From contig MU004233.1 in NCBI GenBank assembly GCA_010405405.1, positions 757,122 to 821,121 of the forward strand: a DNA stretch of 64,000 nucleotides, written 5' to 3'. The stretch comes from Microthyrium microscopicum. Its lineage: Eukaryota; Ascomycota; Dothideomycetes; Microthyriales; Microthyriaceae. Shown piece after piece: positions 1 to 11,411 of the stretch. A program made the translations under genes and the position numbers. The notes below the pieces were generated by a model. That model saw only the letters and a list, made by a program, of their open reading frames with translations. It ran no database searches and was not told where the DNA came from. Position 1 is the stretch's first letter. Every line of letters begins with the position of its first letter.

Positions 1-1485
1 AGCGAAAAGAGTGAGCTTCATGGTTGAAAAGAACGACTATCGCAGCGCAACCCTCCGCTGCTGTTGATTAAAAACGACGCACGATACACCGAGAACGAGA
101 GACTGGAGAAGAAGAGAATGAAGGTGAGTATGGTTGATTCTGGAAGAAGGTGTATTAAACTCATCGACTAGTCTCGCTAAAGGCGTAAGCTACCCTACCG
201 TAAGAAGCGAGACTCCATTTCGCCGCACAGGTACATCACAACGCTGATATGGTAAAGTGGACTTCGATAAAGCCAAGGGGTGAAGTCCACCATTTGCCTA
301 TCCATCTCTTGACGCGTCTCCATTGAGCTGGGACTCGGAGTGGCCATCCAGTCTATCCTGAGTTAGCAAGCGAGACCCGCAAGGCGATTAGCGTCCACTC
401 AGATTTTTGACGACAGGACGACGTTTGAAAGGAGTCCAAGACCACGAAAAGGCGTTGGAGTTGGAAGCGGAGGCATCAAAATGCAGCTGTGCAGGAGCGC
501 CACGTGCCGAATCGGGGAAAAACAGCTACACTATGTAAAATGGCTTTATACCAGGTACGGATTAATGATGATTGGTCAAATACTGGTAAGGCTAGCTTCT
601 AGTCTTAAGATCTTGATTGTGGGCCATTTGTGGCACGATTAAATGGAAATATCGTGGGCCAGAACAACGCCACTTTTCATAGACCATTCCAGATCTCGGT
701 GTTCAATGTTGAAAGATAGGTATTTCTCAATTGTAAGTCCACGAGTCTTCGTGTTTAGTTCACAAAACAGTATGAAATGAAGAACTTTTGGGAGGTTTTG
801 GTGAAGGATTTGATTTCCTTCAGAACATCGGATCGCTTTGATTAGGTGTCTAAGTTGGATTTTTTCATTGCCTCATATGAGGCTTTCGCCGTACACACAT
901 ATGGAGGAGCTCGGGAATCGCATCATACAGTTCCCGGCCAGTCTGCCATCCCAAAACTTTACGTTTTCAAGATCCTGTACGCCTTGCAACCCCCGGTTCT
1001 CTGATATTCATGTTATATGTAAATTTGGGCATCCAGCAGGCCTCATCTTCGTCTCTTCCTCCTGCTATTTGACAACTCTCTCTATCCAGCCAAGCCAGCA
1101 AGAGGTAGAAATGAAGTGATCCTGACTACTACACTGAAGGTGAATCGGGAAATCACGCATAGGGTATAGGGTTCACATCAGGCAATATGCTGCAACCGCT
1201 GGGAGCAGAATAGAAGACATGGGTATAATGATGTTGTATATCAAGATAGGGTACTGATATTACCCAACACCTCGGGGTCGTGGTTTTGTGTCCGATGTAT
1301 TACAAGACATATGTTGTAACGCATGAGAGTAGGAGTAGTTGTTTTTAACAATGAAATACGTCTTAGCATTAATGTATTGATTCTCGAATAGCGCAATCAT
1401 TAGCCTCATTCAGGCGCACTAAAAACCCCAATTTTCCAGCATCCTGATCACTCAATACCATTGCATTCCTTGTTCCGTTATTCCC
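1..1485. other. Non-coding stretch at left edge
   Basis: I see no supported gene here. The longest open frames are under 100 codons, begin at non-ATG codons and show no recognisable protein features. The right end is the 3' flank of the RCR-family gene that reads leftward to 1486. Confidence 0.6.
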
Positions 1486-2175
1486 TCAGTGCTTCTTTGG
1501 TGGTGGGCCAGCAGGTGCCTCATATCCATTGTATGTATGGTCCGGACGATTCAACTCAATGCCACTCTGCTGATCACCACGATATGATGGTGGCTCATAC
1601 GGAGGCGCTGGCTGCTGGTACGCGTAGTAAGTATTTGGTGGGTTCTCCGTCTGGGGCTGGTGTTGCCCTCCGTGATGATTGCCGGCCCATGGTCCTTGAT
1701 TGGCCCATCCGGTGCCGTAGAAAGGCTGGCGACCGACGCGACGGCGTCGACGGGCGGAAAGACAGGAGCAGAGGCAGAAGAGGAATAGGAAGGCGAGAAT
1801 GATGACGACTAATGCGACCCAGCGGCCCCAGTTGTACCAGGCGGAATCGTAGGTACATGTGTTACATCTTCCAAAAGCATTGCAGCATCTAGAGAAGTGT
1901 TAGTTTGGATGTTGGATTGGGTAGAAAGCGGTATCGCCACTGAGCGGAATGCTAGTGTCCCATGGATTTCGATGCGGCCATTGTTTGTACATATGCCATT
2001 GAATTGGTTGACGATGCGTGAATAACGAGTATTCAAGCATCGCAGACCATGACCAATGCGAATAAGGGCAAGTTGCAGCAAAGCTCCGAAGCTTGGAGAG
2101 CCGACGGGTAATTGCGCAAGAAATAACTTACTGTCCAGTAACTGTATCGCGGGTTCTGAGAAGCTTGATCGTCAT
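1486..2175 (-). CDS. RCR-family (chitin synthesis regulation, Congo red resistance) membrane protein
   Basis: Two exons (2132-2175 and 1486-1888) joined across a GTAAGT donor and a CTCTAG acceptor give a 148-residue protein. It starts MTIKLLRTRD and has a Cys-rich luminal stretch around residues 16-27. The family signature WYNWGRW is followed by a strongly hydrophobic segment (about residues 35-57) and an Arg-rich membrane-exit motif (ARRRRRVGRQP). The C-terminal tail is Gln/Pro/Tyr-rich and contains PPSY, a PPxY motif of the kind bound by WW domains of Rsp5-type ubiquitin ligases. In yeast, RCR1/RCR2 influence chitin deposition and plasma-membrane protein trafficking. Family membership rests on the whole pattern of Cys-rich head, single membrane segment, Arg cluster and PPxY tail. 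The short first exon is supported by frame continuity only. Confidence 0.85.
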
Positions 2176-3537
2176 TTTGATGGATGATATGTATGCGCTG
2201 AACTGATAAGAAGAGGTGTAGATGAACAGCACAGGATTGTGTGTTGTGCAGGAAGAAGGAAGCCGTTGTTGCAAGATGTATGAAAGGAATTGAAGTGGAG
2301 GTATGTCAGTGGCTTGTAAAGCGTCATCAACCAAAAAGTCCAAGAGGCAAGAGCAACTGAGCAGGCTGGGTGCACCTGCCTTGGCAGACTCAGCCACGCT
2401 GTTTGCGCACTGCTCTTTCCCCTTTACAGTTAGGCCTTCCCGCACTTGACTCCATTGGGCTAAGTGTCCTGCGCGGCTTCCATGTGTGCTGGACTCGTCA
2501 AACACCAGAAACCATTTCTGATACAAGTTTGTTTGGTGCTTGCACATGGCTATTGCCTACCGAAATAACTGCTTCGATTACTACAGCATAGCTGTTTCGT
2601 ATTTACTTGTTGAAGATTTAATCCACCAGCATCGCGTACCATGCCACCGCTTGCTTCAGATGCAGTCACTGCAGATAGGATTTGCATGGTACAGCAAAAG
2701 ATACTCTCCCGACCAAGAATACGAGATCAGCATTGCATATCATCTTCAAAAGCTTATTCGCAAGTCTTCAAATCATGCATCAACCAACCCCAATGTCCGG
2801 TCCGATATAATTGTCTACTGCAGATACCTTCAACCACATTCCATACTTCACGAAAGAGCCAACATGTTGAAGCCGTGCGAGGTTGATTATGAGACTGTCA
2901 AAGCTATCTCTACTTTCCCAAGGCAAATTGGCAAGACATCTAGTAATGGTCATCATCGAGGGAAATTAGAACTCTTGCCACTGCCAAATTCAAGTAAAGG
3001 GTTGGCAATGCTGCTTGGCTGGCTTTCATTGCGTACAGTTCTGTGTGCATATTTGGAATCTCTGTTGAAGTATCATGCGCCATACACAGCCGCTCTGGTT
3101 ATATTTCAATAGCTATCCAAATCAAAAGTATAATAATCGACCGTATTATGTCTCTAGCACCTGCCATACATCCCACTACTAATCTTTTCCAGGTCGTGTC
3201 CTGAAGGGAATACTGTCAGGACTCAGCCTTGCATCCGTATTTCGTATATGTTTATACGGGACATTTTCCGCCTCCTACTGACCTTCGCTTATTCAATCGC
3301 CGACTACAATGATACTCTTGAAAAAGGTTCAACTCACTAGCAGTCAAATCTGATTGCCTTAATGTTCTCTCAACGTCAAATTAAGCTTTCCATCAAAAAT
3401 TATTTACATATTGAATAGGATGGTGTAATCTACAATCATGCTCTGTGCAACCAAACATCAACCCATGGTACCCTAAAAAAGAACGAACCCATATCGTGCT
3501 ACTATCACAAGATTTCATCCAACTACCCAGAAATGAC
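2176..3537. other. Intergenic stretch
   Basis: This holds the promoter of the RCR-family gene on the left and the 3' flank of the aminopeptidase on the right. A 190-codon open frame at 2540-3112 (+) starts at TTG, matches nothing I know and is treated as chance. No repeat or RNA gene is seen. Confidence 0.5.
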
Positions 3538-5176
3538 CTACATAACCAAATAAGAACCACGATACTTCATATCCCTAACTCCAAACTGCCCATTATCCGC
3601 CGCAGCCTCCAGACTACGTTTCGGATAATCGTCCAAAGAGCGCGCATAAGTCGCAACAGAATGCGCAATAAGCTACACCAAACAATTAGCAAATCGTCCC
3701 ACCAGAAGAAAAACCAGACCTCTCTAGCGTACCTGAGTATTAACCACAAACGCAGTCATATTCAAATTCCCCACATCATCGCAAAGCTGATGATAGCACG
3801 GATCAAACCAGTCACCTGCCTTTCCTCCAAACTTCGCCTCACCCTTCTTACTCTTAATACCCTCTGCGCCCGTCGCGATGCCGCCGCTTGGAATTCCTTG
3901 TACCAGAAAGCCGACATAGTCACTGCGTCCATCAAAGGGAATGAAACTGTAGTTCAGCCCTTGGTCTTTATACCAGTCGACGTAGAGGTCGCGCAGTTCT
4001 TCGGAGCCGGAGGGATTGATGGCGTTGGTCGCGTTGTAGATTTGGTAGGCGTAGTTGGGGGAGGCCATCATGTCGTAGTCCATGAACATGCGGATTTTGG
4101 CATTCTCTTCCTTCGAGAGGGAGGATGCATACCACTCACTGCCTAGTAGTCCTTCCTCTTCGCCGGCCCACCATCCGAAACGCACGCAGTTTGTTACGTT
4201 GTATGCGGTCAGTTGGGTTGCGATTTCGAGCAATGAGATGGTACCTGAGCCATCGTCGTTGATTCCTGGGCCTGCTTCGACGCTGTCGCTGTGGGCGCCG
4301 AGCATTACGCAGTTGTCTGGATCGCCTGCGGTGGTCTGCGCGACGATATTGGTGGTGTGGATTTCTTGAAGTTCGGCATTGACGTAGACAATTGCGTCAA
4401 TGGAGTCACCGTTTTCGAGACGCTTGATGATGGGCGCGGCTTCACCGAGGGCGATACCGACCGTTGCTACATGGTCCGGATCGACAAAGCTCAAGGTGCC
4501 GCGGAATTGCTCGTCATCTGTATTATAGACGACGGCAGCGAGCGCACCTGCCTGGCCTGCGAGACTGGACTTATTGGAGTAAAAGCAAGAGCCGCGACGG
4601 ATGAAAGCTATGGAGCCCTTGGTCTCGGAAGGAAAGTCAGATGCTTCACAGCCGTCGTTGGCGATGAGGGTTAGTTGGCTGAAGACGGGCTGCTTGTTTG
4701 GCGTGGATGGTGAGAGAGCGAATGGGACCATGGACTTTGAGACGTCGTTCTCCAGGACCAGGCGCGCTTCGTTTACACGGCCGAGGACGACAGGAAAGGA
4801 CTGGTTGCTGAGAGTGTAGTAGTCGCCTAGTTTGGCGATAGTTGAGTATATCCATTCGAGCGTCGCCTGATGTCCTACTCATACAATCAGTAACATTCCC
4901 AGAATCCCAGCCACTGCGCGTTGTGTATGAGAACTTACCGGCACTACCAATAACTCTAGTCGGATGATTCCACTCATCTTGACTAGTCTTCGCTATCTCA
5001 TACAACTCCTTTGCACGCGCCAGTAAGTTGTCGCCCTTGATAGTCTTCTGGAAGGATTTGGTATCAATGAGCGGCTTATCTTTGTGCTGGCCATGGACTA
5101 CCGGGCCAGACAGTACTTGCTGATCTAACGCAGATACAAAGCCTAAAGCAGACAACAGGAATAAAATGCGCGCCAT
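3538..5176 (-). CDS. Secreted M28-family aminopeptidase (aminopeptidase Y-like)
   Basis: Three exons (4939-5176, 3733-4874, 3538-3672) give a 504-residue protein. It opens with a signal peptide (MARILFLLSALGFVSA). A protease-associated (PA) insert lies around residues 135-230, followed by the zinc peptidase domain. The dinuclear-zinc signature is visible: His in GAHSDSVEAGPG (about residue 274), Asp in NDDGSG (about 286) and the Glu-Glu pair in WWAGEEEGLLGS (about 318-319). Further ligands are expected in FMDYDM and CYHQLCDD near the C-terminus. Enzymes of this M28A group release N-terminal residues from peptides and are secreted or vacuolar; a secretory-pathway location follows from the signal peptide. 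Introns have consensus ends, and the last exon ends in a stop codon directly after GSYLVM. The length is normal for the family. Confidence 0.93.
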
Positions 5177-6070
5177 TATTGAACTCTACAGTTTGGTGTA
5201 ATCAACAAGTTGGAACGACTGGACAAGGGAAGAGTGCCCCGGCAGGATTCGGGAGTTTTGTCCCTTTTGGGTGTTTGCCGAGACATTGGGAGGCGAGATC
5301 GTATACAAACGTGAAACAAATCGTCTTCTTGTTTGAAAACGAAAGGAACTCGTGATTACATCATTTTCTATTGAAATCATAAGTTATTTTAATTCTATCA
5401 ATGAAAGAACCTTTCTTCAATAAATCGGACAATATCAAAACTGATGGTTGCCACAGAAACAACAAGGTATACAAAAGGTTATGGTTCGAAAGTAAGCTAT
5501 CACTCTCCTCAACAACTTCTGTTTTGAACGGTTAGGAGGCAGAGTGAGCTCCTGGACAGGCAATGAACATACTTTCTTTTCACACATCAATCCTCCGGAA
5601 TTGATGAGGCGACTGCGATCACCGCTCTTGTTGGAATGGATATCGTGAAGACTGAATCTTATCTTATCTACGACATTATCCGATAAATTGTCGATGGCAA
5701 TGGAATTGTTCACCAATCACTTCGTTCGTCAATCATTGAATTTTGATTGGTCAAATGCTTTTAACCTAGGTTGGGTCGGTACATCAATAATATGATGTGA
5801 AGATAACAACTGCACGACACAAGTAGGAGATGGCAGACATTACAATTCATTGAAGGATGCCACACCTAACTTTATCGACACTTAACATATCCATACGATT
5901 CGTAGAAGGAACAGAGTATAAGATGTTATTTTGATTAGGTTTTGCCAGCTCAGAATCCGAATTTTGTTCTGACTTCTATCATAAAGGTACGAGCTACCAA
6001 CCCATAACCCTGGAAAGAAATACATTCAAACCATCCATAGTTCCAGATGACTAAAAACCCTGGAACCTAT
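5177..6070. other. Intergenic stretch
   Basis: Upstream region of the M28 aminopeptidase and 3' flank of the next leftward gene. I see no gene, repeat or RNA here. Confidence 0.5.
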
Positions 6071-7054
6071 CTACTGACCAACAACTGGAGTATAGCGTGG
6101 CCAATACTTTTCCGCCAGATGATACATCTCCAAAAGATTGGCCCAACATATTGGATGCGTGAACCCGTCTTTATAGAACTTTCCCTCTGTACTTGGATCA
6201 TAACCCGGTCCATCTCCGCCAACCCGGTGAAAGAACGTATCATATTCTTTCTGCGCCAGCCTTCTGGCCAGCTCAAGCGCGTGCTTTGCATGTACCATAG
6301 TCTTTACAAGTGGCAGCATTGGAGCCATTTGCGGAATGGTGAATTCGTTGTACGGCGTGGTAAGCTCTTCACAAGATGTCCAGAGGACTGTGTATGCTCT
6401 CTTAAAAAGATCTCGAACTTCGTTGTTTTGTGCCTTGTCTTCTTTGAGCGAAGGCCTAGACAGGATGTCAGGAAGAGGTACTGGGTTTATTGGAACGTTC
6501 CAGCATCGAAGGTCTTTGGTGTTTGTTGGCGGTGGATAGTCGTCCGCATCTAGAATCAATGCCCAGTGGGAGCGACAAGCTGGCGCGATGTCTTTAGCTT
6601 CCTCTTGTTGGCACAGTTCCTTTTCCATTGTTGTCATTTGGTATTCATGTTTCATGTGGAACGGATAAGACGGCTCCACTCCGCGGTGAATAGTAAGCAT
6701 TGTCCTCAAAAGTGAATCCTTGGTCTCTTTTAACTCATCAACAATTTTTGGTATCAACGAGTTTAGGATGGAGGAACTCAGTGTGAGGTTTGCGAGTTGA
6801 TCGCAGGTTGCGCTTAGTTCTTGAAATGTCGCTGTTGCATCTAGGCCATGTTCAGTAAATTGTCTTCTCGTCTCTCAACAGTCTAGGAGCTGTTAACTTT
6901 TTTCAAACGTTCCGACATCTATGAAGTCTTGCGTGAGGGTATCATTGGTGATTTTTGATCCAAGCGAGTTCGTCTTCCTCGCGAACTCCAAGGGTATGAT
7001 AACTGCGCTTGTGAACGTAATGGCAAAGATGCCAAGCAAGTTTCTATGATGCAT
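6071..7054 (-). CDS. Hypothetical secreted protein, possibly disrupted
   Basis: I do not recognise this protein. A leader-like start at 7054 (MHHRNLLGIFAITFTSAVII) and a 228-codon open frame to 6071 lie in the same reading frame. They are separated by two in-frame stops (6893-6895 and 6875-6877). Removing 6872-6916 (45 bases, GTCGGA...GAGAG) would restore a 312-residue protein, but that donor is non-standard and the segment is short for an intron. The body has a tryptophan/proline-rich C-terminal half (CWANLLEMYHLAEKYWPRY) and a few Cys. It may be a spliced gene with an unusual donor, or a recently broken gene. The coding look of the 6071-6840 part is the main support. Confidence 0.4.
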
Positions 7055-7950
7055 TCTGGAATTGAGTTAAATGGTGTTGTAACATGAGGTGCAGGAGTCT
7101 TTGTCCTTGTGATAGAGAAGGACAGACTGTATGATTTTGGCGCACTAAATAGACTGTACCCAGTGTTGGAGGCCAGGTCTTGTTCTTACAAAGAGTAGTA
7201 ATTGGGTACACTTCGGAGGCATTTTGATGCTGGTTCAATTCGCAGCTTCTTCTAAAACTGACCCGCAATCTGGACTCTATGTCGAGTCGTCGACATTACA
7301 GTTCAATCATTAAGGGTAAAATACTGTAAAGCGATTAACTCTATAAGCCTACCTTTCTCCACTAATACTACAACCGCGATGTTTTGAATTGCGAAATTCA
7401 ATCACCAGCTGAAAGCTCAGCCTGATATCACATGAGAGAAGAAAAGTGGCCACTGCATACAACCTGTGCAACTACAACTTCACTTCGAATGCTTCACTTT
7501 GTTCATCATGTCAACAATGATTATGAATTTGTCCACTTACATGCCAACTCGATGGTCACGGACCTTTCTACTTGATCATATTGATAGTCAACAGCATTAT
7601 CGAATGCTGCTGGGTAACGACAAAGACACAGTGGTATTTCATCCAGGCCTGTAGCATAGTGCGAGTCTGGTATGTAAAGCATTCGGATTTTCCACATAGT
7701 AGATACGCAAATCACTGTTGGAATCAGGGGTAAAGAGGCGTCTAACGCTAACCTAACACGGTTATCGATATAGACTTCCACCATCTTGGACTTTGTGCTA
7801 CGTCAATCGATTTCTCTGCTTATGCAGTCCGTCTGATCTTACGCTTGCAAGAATCACAGCTCAAGCTTGGCCACGGTCTTGGACTCACCAGATATCTTAT
7901 TGCATCAACAAGTCGATTCAGCGCCAACTTGATCACCGTCAACCAGCATT
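7055..7950. other. Intergenic stretch
   Basis: Lies between a leftward and a rightward gene, so it probably holds both promoters. I see no gene or repeat. Confidence 0.5.
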
Positions 7951-9525
7951 ATGTATGCACCCAAGGCTCCTCAAAATCGAATTTCGCTTCCTCCCCTCAC
8001 TCCCGATAGCGACTCTGACCATACTGCCAAAGTTGTCGCTGAAAACACCTTCAACAATACCTCTGATGACAATTCAAACAGAACTTTCCTCAGCATCTCA
8101 GATCTCCTTTCCAATACTACCACCAAGAACACACATAACGACGTTCCCAACCACACCCTTAATGAACAGTCAAACAACATTTCGAACGATATTTTCAATG
8201 GACCGTCAAATGACATCTTAAACAATATAACCGCCGAAGACCATGCATATCTCTGCTACAATTACAACTACGCCGCCTTGGCCTCAACAGCCATGGTTGA
8301 AGATCGCTGGGTTCGCGTCCGCACCTTCGATCGGTCCAGGCTAGGAAACGACCAGCCACCAGCTCAAAGCTCGCGATCCGCTCCTCTCGACGAACTCATG
8401 CGCGTCGGTCCAGAATTTGGTGCCGTACGCGAAACAATCGGCCTGCGAGTTGGCATTACACCATTGGCAGCACACCTAGAGCGACCCTTCTTCTGGGGCA
8501 AGGGTCTGGATGCTGGACAGAGAAGCCGAGCTCATATCAAACGCATGGACGGCTTTGAGAGGGCGGCGTGGAAACAAAAGTGCTTGGCTGAACTTGCGGC
8601 TCTGCCCGCTAGTGAGCAGTCAGTGTCTGTGGTGGCGGGCTGGAACGTGAAGGTAAAGCAGCTTCATTTTCGACTACTGTGTAATCGTGGGAGTGATGGT
8701 GTCTATGATAGCCAGTTGATACCCTCGGAGGAAGTCTTCTTTGCGCCTGAGTTTCGCGATGATCGCATGCAGACGTTCCTCAAGCGCAAGGCGGCATCGC
8801 TGGCACTAGTGAAGAACGCGTTGAACCAGGCCAGGCTGGCTGCAAACACGATCGGAGAGCCAGCAGTTGTTGCCGATGATCAAGATGTGAAAGTAAACAA
8901 CTACTTGCAACAAGGCGGTGGGCCGGATGGAGTTGAAATAGGGAGCGAGGCCATCGATTTCCTGCCGAATTTGCCGTCGCTAAATCCTCAAAAGTCGCCG
9001 CTCTCAGCCATGCAAGATGGTGACCTGGCCGGCGATTCAATGGATAGGTCTATCGAATTCATCAAGGCAATGGTTCCAGGCGCAACGTGCCTAAAAGTTC
9101 CCGCACCTCGATCTTCTTCATTCTTGCGACGGAGTGTTCGCCCTCGAGCACCAAAGATGAGTCGAGATGCAGTGCAGAAGATGCCTTTGAGAATCCGAGC
9201 GTCTAGAGGACGTAGAAAAAACGGCAAAGGTGGCAAGGGAAATAGGGGACGTCCAAGAGGAGGTAGTATAGCAACTGTTCCACTCCTGTTTGAAACAGCC
9301 AATTCTACGTCCAAGATCCAAAGCGATACAATGCTTGTAGATGATGAAGAACGAATCGAAGGAGAAGCGAGCGAAGCAGAAGCTGAAGAACCACAGGTTG
9401 AAGACAGTGAAGACACCGAAAAGGCTGAAGAAGTTCTTATTCACATATCATCCAAGTCCATTGGCAAGATATCAATTACGAATTCTAGCAGCAAGAAGAC
9501 TAATTTCAGAATCACGCTGGATTAG
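7951..9525 (+). CDS. Hypothetical protein with AT-hook-like basic patch and acidic tail
   Basis: A single 524-codon open frame starts at a true ATG. The first about 95 residues are Asn/Asp/Ser-rich, with loosely repeated SNDI/NNIS units. A globular-looking middle (about residues 150-310) contains LERPFFWGKGLDAGQR and LHFRLLCNRGSDGVYD. Residues about 415-440 are strongly basic and include GRPRG, the core of an AT-hook minor-groove binding motif. The C-terminus (about 450-500) is Glu/Asp-rich. A basic patch next to an acidic tail suggests a nuclear, DNA- or chromatin-associated protein, but this is inference. I know no named family for the middle part. It converges on the F-box gene, with about 250 bases between the stop codons. 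Confidence 0.75.
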   Translation: MYAPKAPQNRISLPPLTPDSDSDHTAKVVAENTFNNTSDDNSNRTFLSISDLLSNTTTKNTHNDVPNHTLNEQSNNISNDIFNGPSNDILNNITAEDHAYLCYNYNYAALASTAMVEDRWVRVRTFDRSRLGNDQPPAQSSRSAPLDELMRVGPEFGAVRETIGLRVGITPLAAHLERPFFWGKGLDAGQRSRAHIKRMDGFERAAWKQKCLAELAALPASEQSVSVVAGWNVKVKQLHFRLLCNRGSDGVYDSQLIPSEEVFFAPEFRDDRMQTFLKRKAASLALVKNALNQARLAANTIGEPAVVADDQDVKVNNYLQQGGGPDGVEIGSEAIDFLPNLPSLNPQKSPLSAMQDGDLAGDSMDRSIEFIKAMVPGATCLKVPAPRSSSFLRRSVRPRAPKMSRDAVQKMPLRIRASRGRRKNGKGGKGNRGRPRGGSIATVPLLFETANSTSKIQSDTMLVDDEERIEGEASEAEAEEPQVEDSEDTEKAEEVLIHISSKSIGKISITNSSSKKTNFRITLD

Positions 9526-9776
9526 TGCGAGTCTGAAGCTGGGACAGAAGCAACTCGATATTCTACTGTGCTGTGTCATTGTTGTAACGAATACACCACA
9601 TTAGGGTCATTCTAGGCATTCGAACAGGTTTCTTTTGCGCCAACCTCAACTTTTATTTTGCTAATGTTTCTCTGAGCTCAAGTATTCACTACATTCCCAT
9701 TACTGTTGCCATTATCATTACCATTATCGTCATGTGCTTCGTCATACTAGTATCAAGTACAAGAATTATTTTTTGC

Positions 9777-11411
9777 TCAACATACACGCTTTCCCATCTC
9801 CGGATTCAGACCAAGAACCCAACGAACGGCATTCCAGGACTCAAATCCATCGCCATACAGAATCGCCTTCTGTACACCATCGGCGCGATGAATTGCCAAC
9901 TCCACCTTCATATCCGCATCATCACACTCCATTCTGGAATCGAACGACCGTGCGAGAGAAGAAATTGTGATTGTTCGTGCCCCGAACTGCTGCAGGTATT
10001 CTGACCAGCTCTTGGCAGGTGCGTTTCTATTCCAGGCACGTGTCGTATGGCTTGGATGCTTCAATAGAATTCCATGCGCAGTAACCTTGCATGGATTGTG
10101 CAGCTCGAGGAATTTTATCAGCGAGTGCGGATCGAAGCAGCGCAAGTACTCCAATTTGACTTCTTTCAGCTTGGGCAAGTCGAGGCTGGACAGAAGTCGT
10201 GACCAGAAGCCATCGTAATACTCTGGTTTTGGGAACGAGCCTGGTTTCCATTGTGCTACTGGTAATGGTGGGCCGGCAAGCTCCAGATCGGTGAGATTTG
10301 TCATTTCGTTGAGAACGAGAAATGTTCGGCGGGCGTCTTCTTCGACTACGGTACCTGGATTGATTTTGAGCCGTAATGACCGGAGTGTCGTCAACGTTGG
10401 CTTGAACGAATCAGTTGGGCAGTAAGGCTTGAGTGCAGGGAAGTCTGATGGATGCGATAGCAAGGAGAAAAGGTCGAGCTGCTCTAAACTCGTAGGCACT
10501 TTGGATAAGACACACCAGATCAGTCGACGCTGCAATGCCGTGTACCAGGAAGGGTTAGAGCCTAGGTCAATGGAATGGACTTCTGTTTCAGAGCAGAAGT
10601 CGGCTTCTTTGACTTGCAGGCGCTTCAGGTTCGGTAGCTTCTGCAGCAAGTTCTCTAAGAGTCGCTTGATATCCTCAGAGTTGTCTTTGTCTCGGCTCTG
10701 TCCAGCGGCGTGGCGCCACATATTCTCTCGATGGGGCTCGTTGTCCCGCTGGCCTCCTACCAGCCAAAGCTGCATATACTGGATATTTGCGCCGATATGG
10801 GGATTATCAACAATTGCTGTCCACTTCTGCAGACTAGACTTTGTCATCATGGGGTTTATGGCAGGGCTGTCTTCATCATATGAAGATGGTGGCTGCAACG
10901 AAGAATGATGAATTCGTGTGATGGATCGCTCCGTTGGGACAAAGCGTTTGAGGAATTGAGCCATTGCTAGCTTGTTCAGCTTGGTGTCGGTCGCTCGCAT
11001 ACTCAAGAGACTTGACTTTGGCAGCAACATCATGACTCGAAGCAACACCTCGTCCGGGAGATCAACGAAACCTAGGGATATGTCGCTTGCCTGCAAAACA
11101 TCTTCAACATCGGAGAACATGGAATCTCGTTTCACCTTGGTGTGGCCATTCGATATCTTCTGTTCATTCAAGATGTCGTCCACTATAAGGCTTGTGTTTG
11201 TAAACTCCACCACGGAAGTCAAGTCATTTTCGTCATCAGGGTGGTTTGGATCCAGTTCGGATCCTATGCAATCAGTCTCCTTGACGGATCTTGGAGACTC
11301 AAGCTTGTGAGGCCAGTAATAGAGCTGGCGATGAATATCCTGCTGTATAGCATGTAGTGCCATCCACATTTCTGTGAAATCCCAAGTGGACTGGGCCTGG
11401 GCCATGGCCAT
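9777..11411 (-). CDS. F-box protein with LRR-like C-terminal region
   Basis: The frame starts at the first in-frame ATG (11411) and encodes 544 residues. An F-box is visible at about 115-152 (VDLPDEVLLRVMMLLPKSSL and following), the segment that would bind Skp1 in an SCF ubiquitin ligase. The rest has irregular Leu-rich strands (LPNLKRLQVKEAD, LPKLKEVKLEYL), consistent with a degenerate LRR substrate-binding domain. Upstream, a consensus intron (GTACTG...CATTAG, ending at about 11445) joins a frame with no usable ATG, so it probably lies in the 5' UTR. The architecture resembles the F-box genes at 42.6-49.7 kb. The substrate is unknown. Confidence 0.8.
   Translation of the reverse strand: MAMAQAQSTWDFTEMWMALHAIQQDIHRQLYYWPHKLESPRSVKETDCIGSELDPNHPDDENDLTSVVEFTNTSLIVDDILNEQKISNGHTKVKRDSMFSDVEDVLQASDISLGFVDLPDEVLLRVMMLLPKSSLLSMRATDTKLNKLAMAQFLKRFVPTERSITRIHHSSLQPPSSYDEDSPAINPMMTKSSLQKWTAIVDNPHIGANIQYMQLWLVGGQRDNEPHRENMWRHAAGQSRDKDNSEDIKRLLENLLQKLPNLKRLQVKEADFCSETEVHSIDLGSNPSWYTALQRRLIWCVLSKVPTSLEQLDLFSLLSHPSDFPALKPYCPTDSFKPTLTTLRSLRLKINPGTVVEEDARRTFLVLNEMTNLTDLELAGPPLPVAQWKPGSFPKPEYYDGFWSRLLSSLDLPKLKEVKLEYLRCFDPHSLIKFLELHNPCKVTAHGILLKHPSHTTRAWNRNAPAKSWSEYLQQFGARTITISSLARSFDSRMECDDADMKVELAIHRADGVQKAILYGDGFESWNAVRWVLGLNPEMGKRVC

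Noticed and set aside
2540-3112. 190-codon frame on the + strand
   Set aside because: Starts at TTG, matches no known protein pattern and has no splice or context support.
3445-4146. 233-codon frame on the + strand
   Set aside because: It lies opposite the M28 aminopeptidase exons and has no features of its own; a shadow frame.
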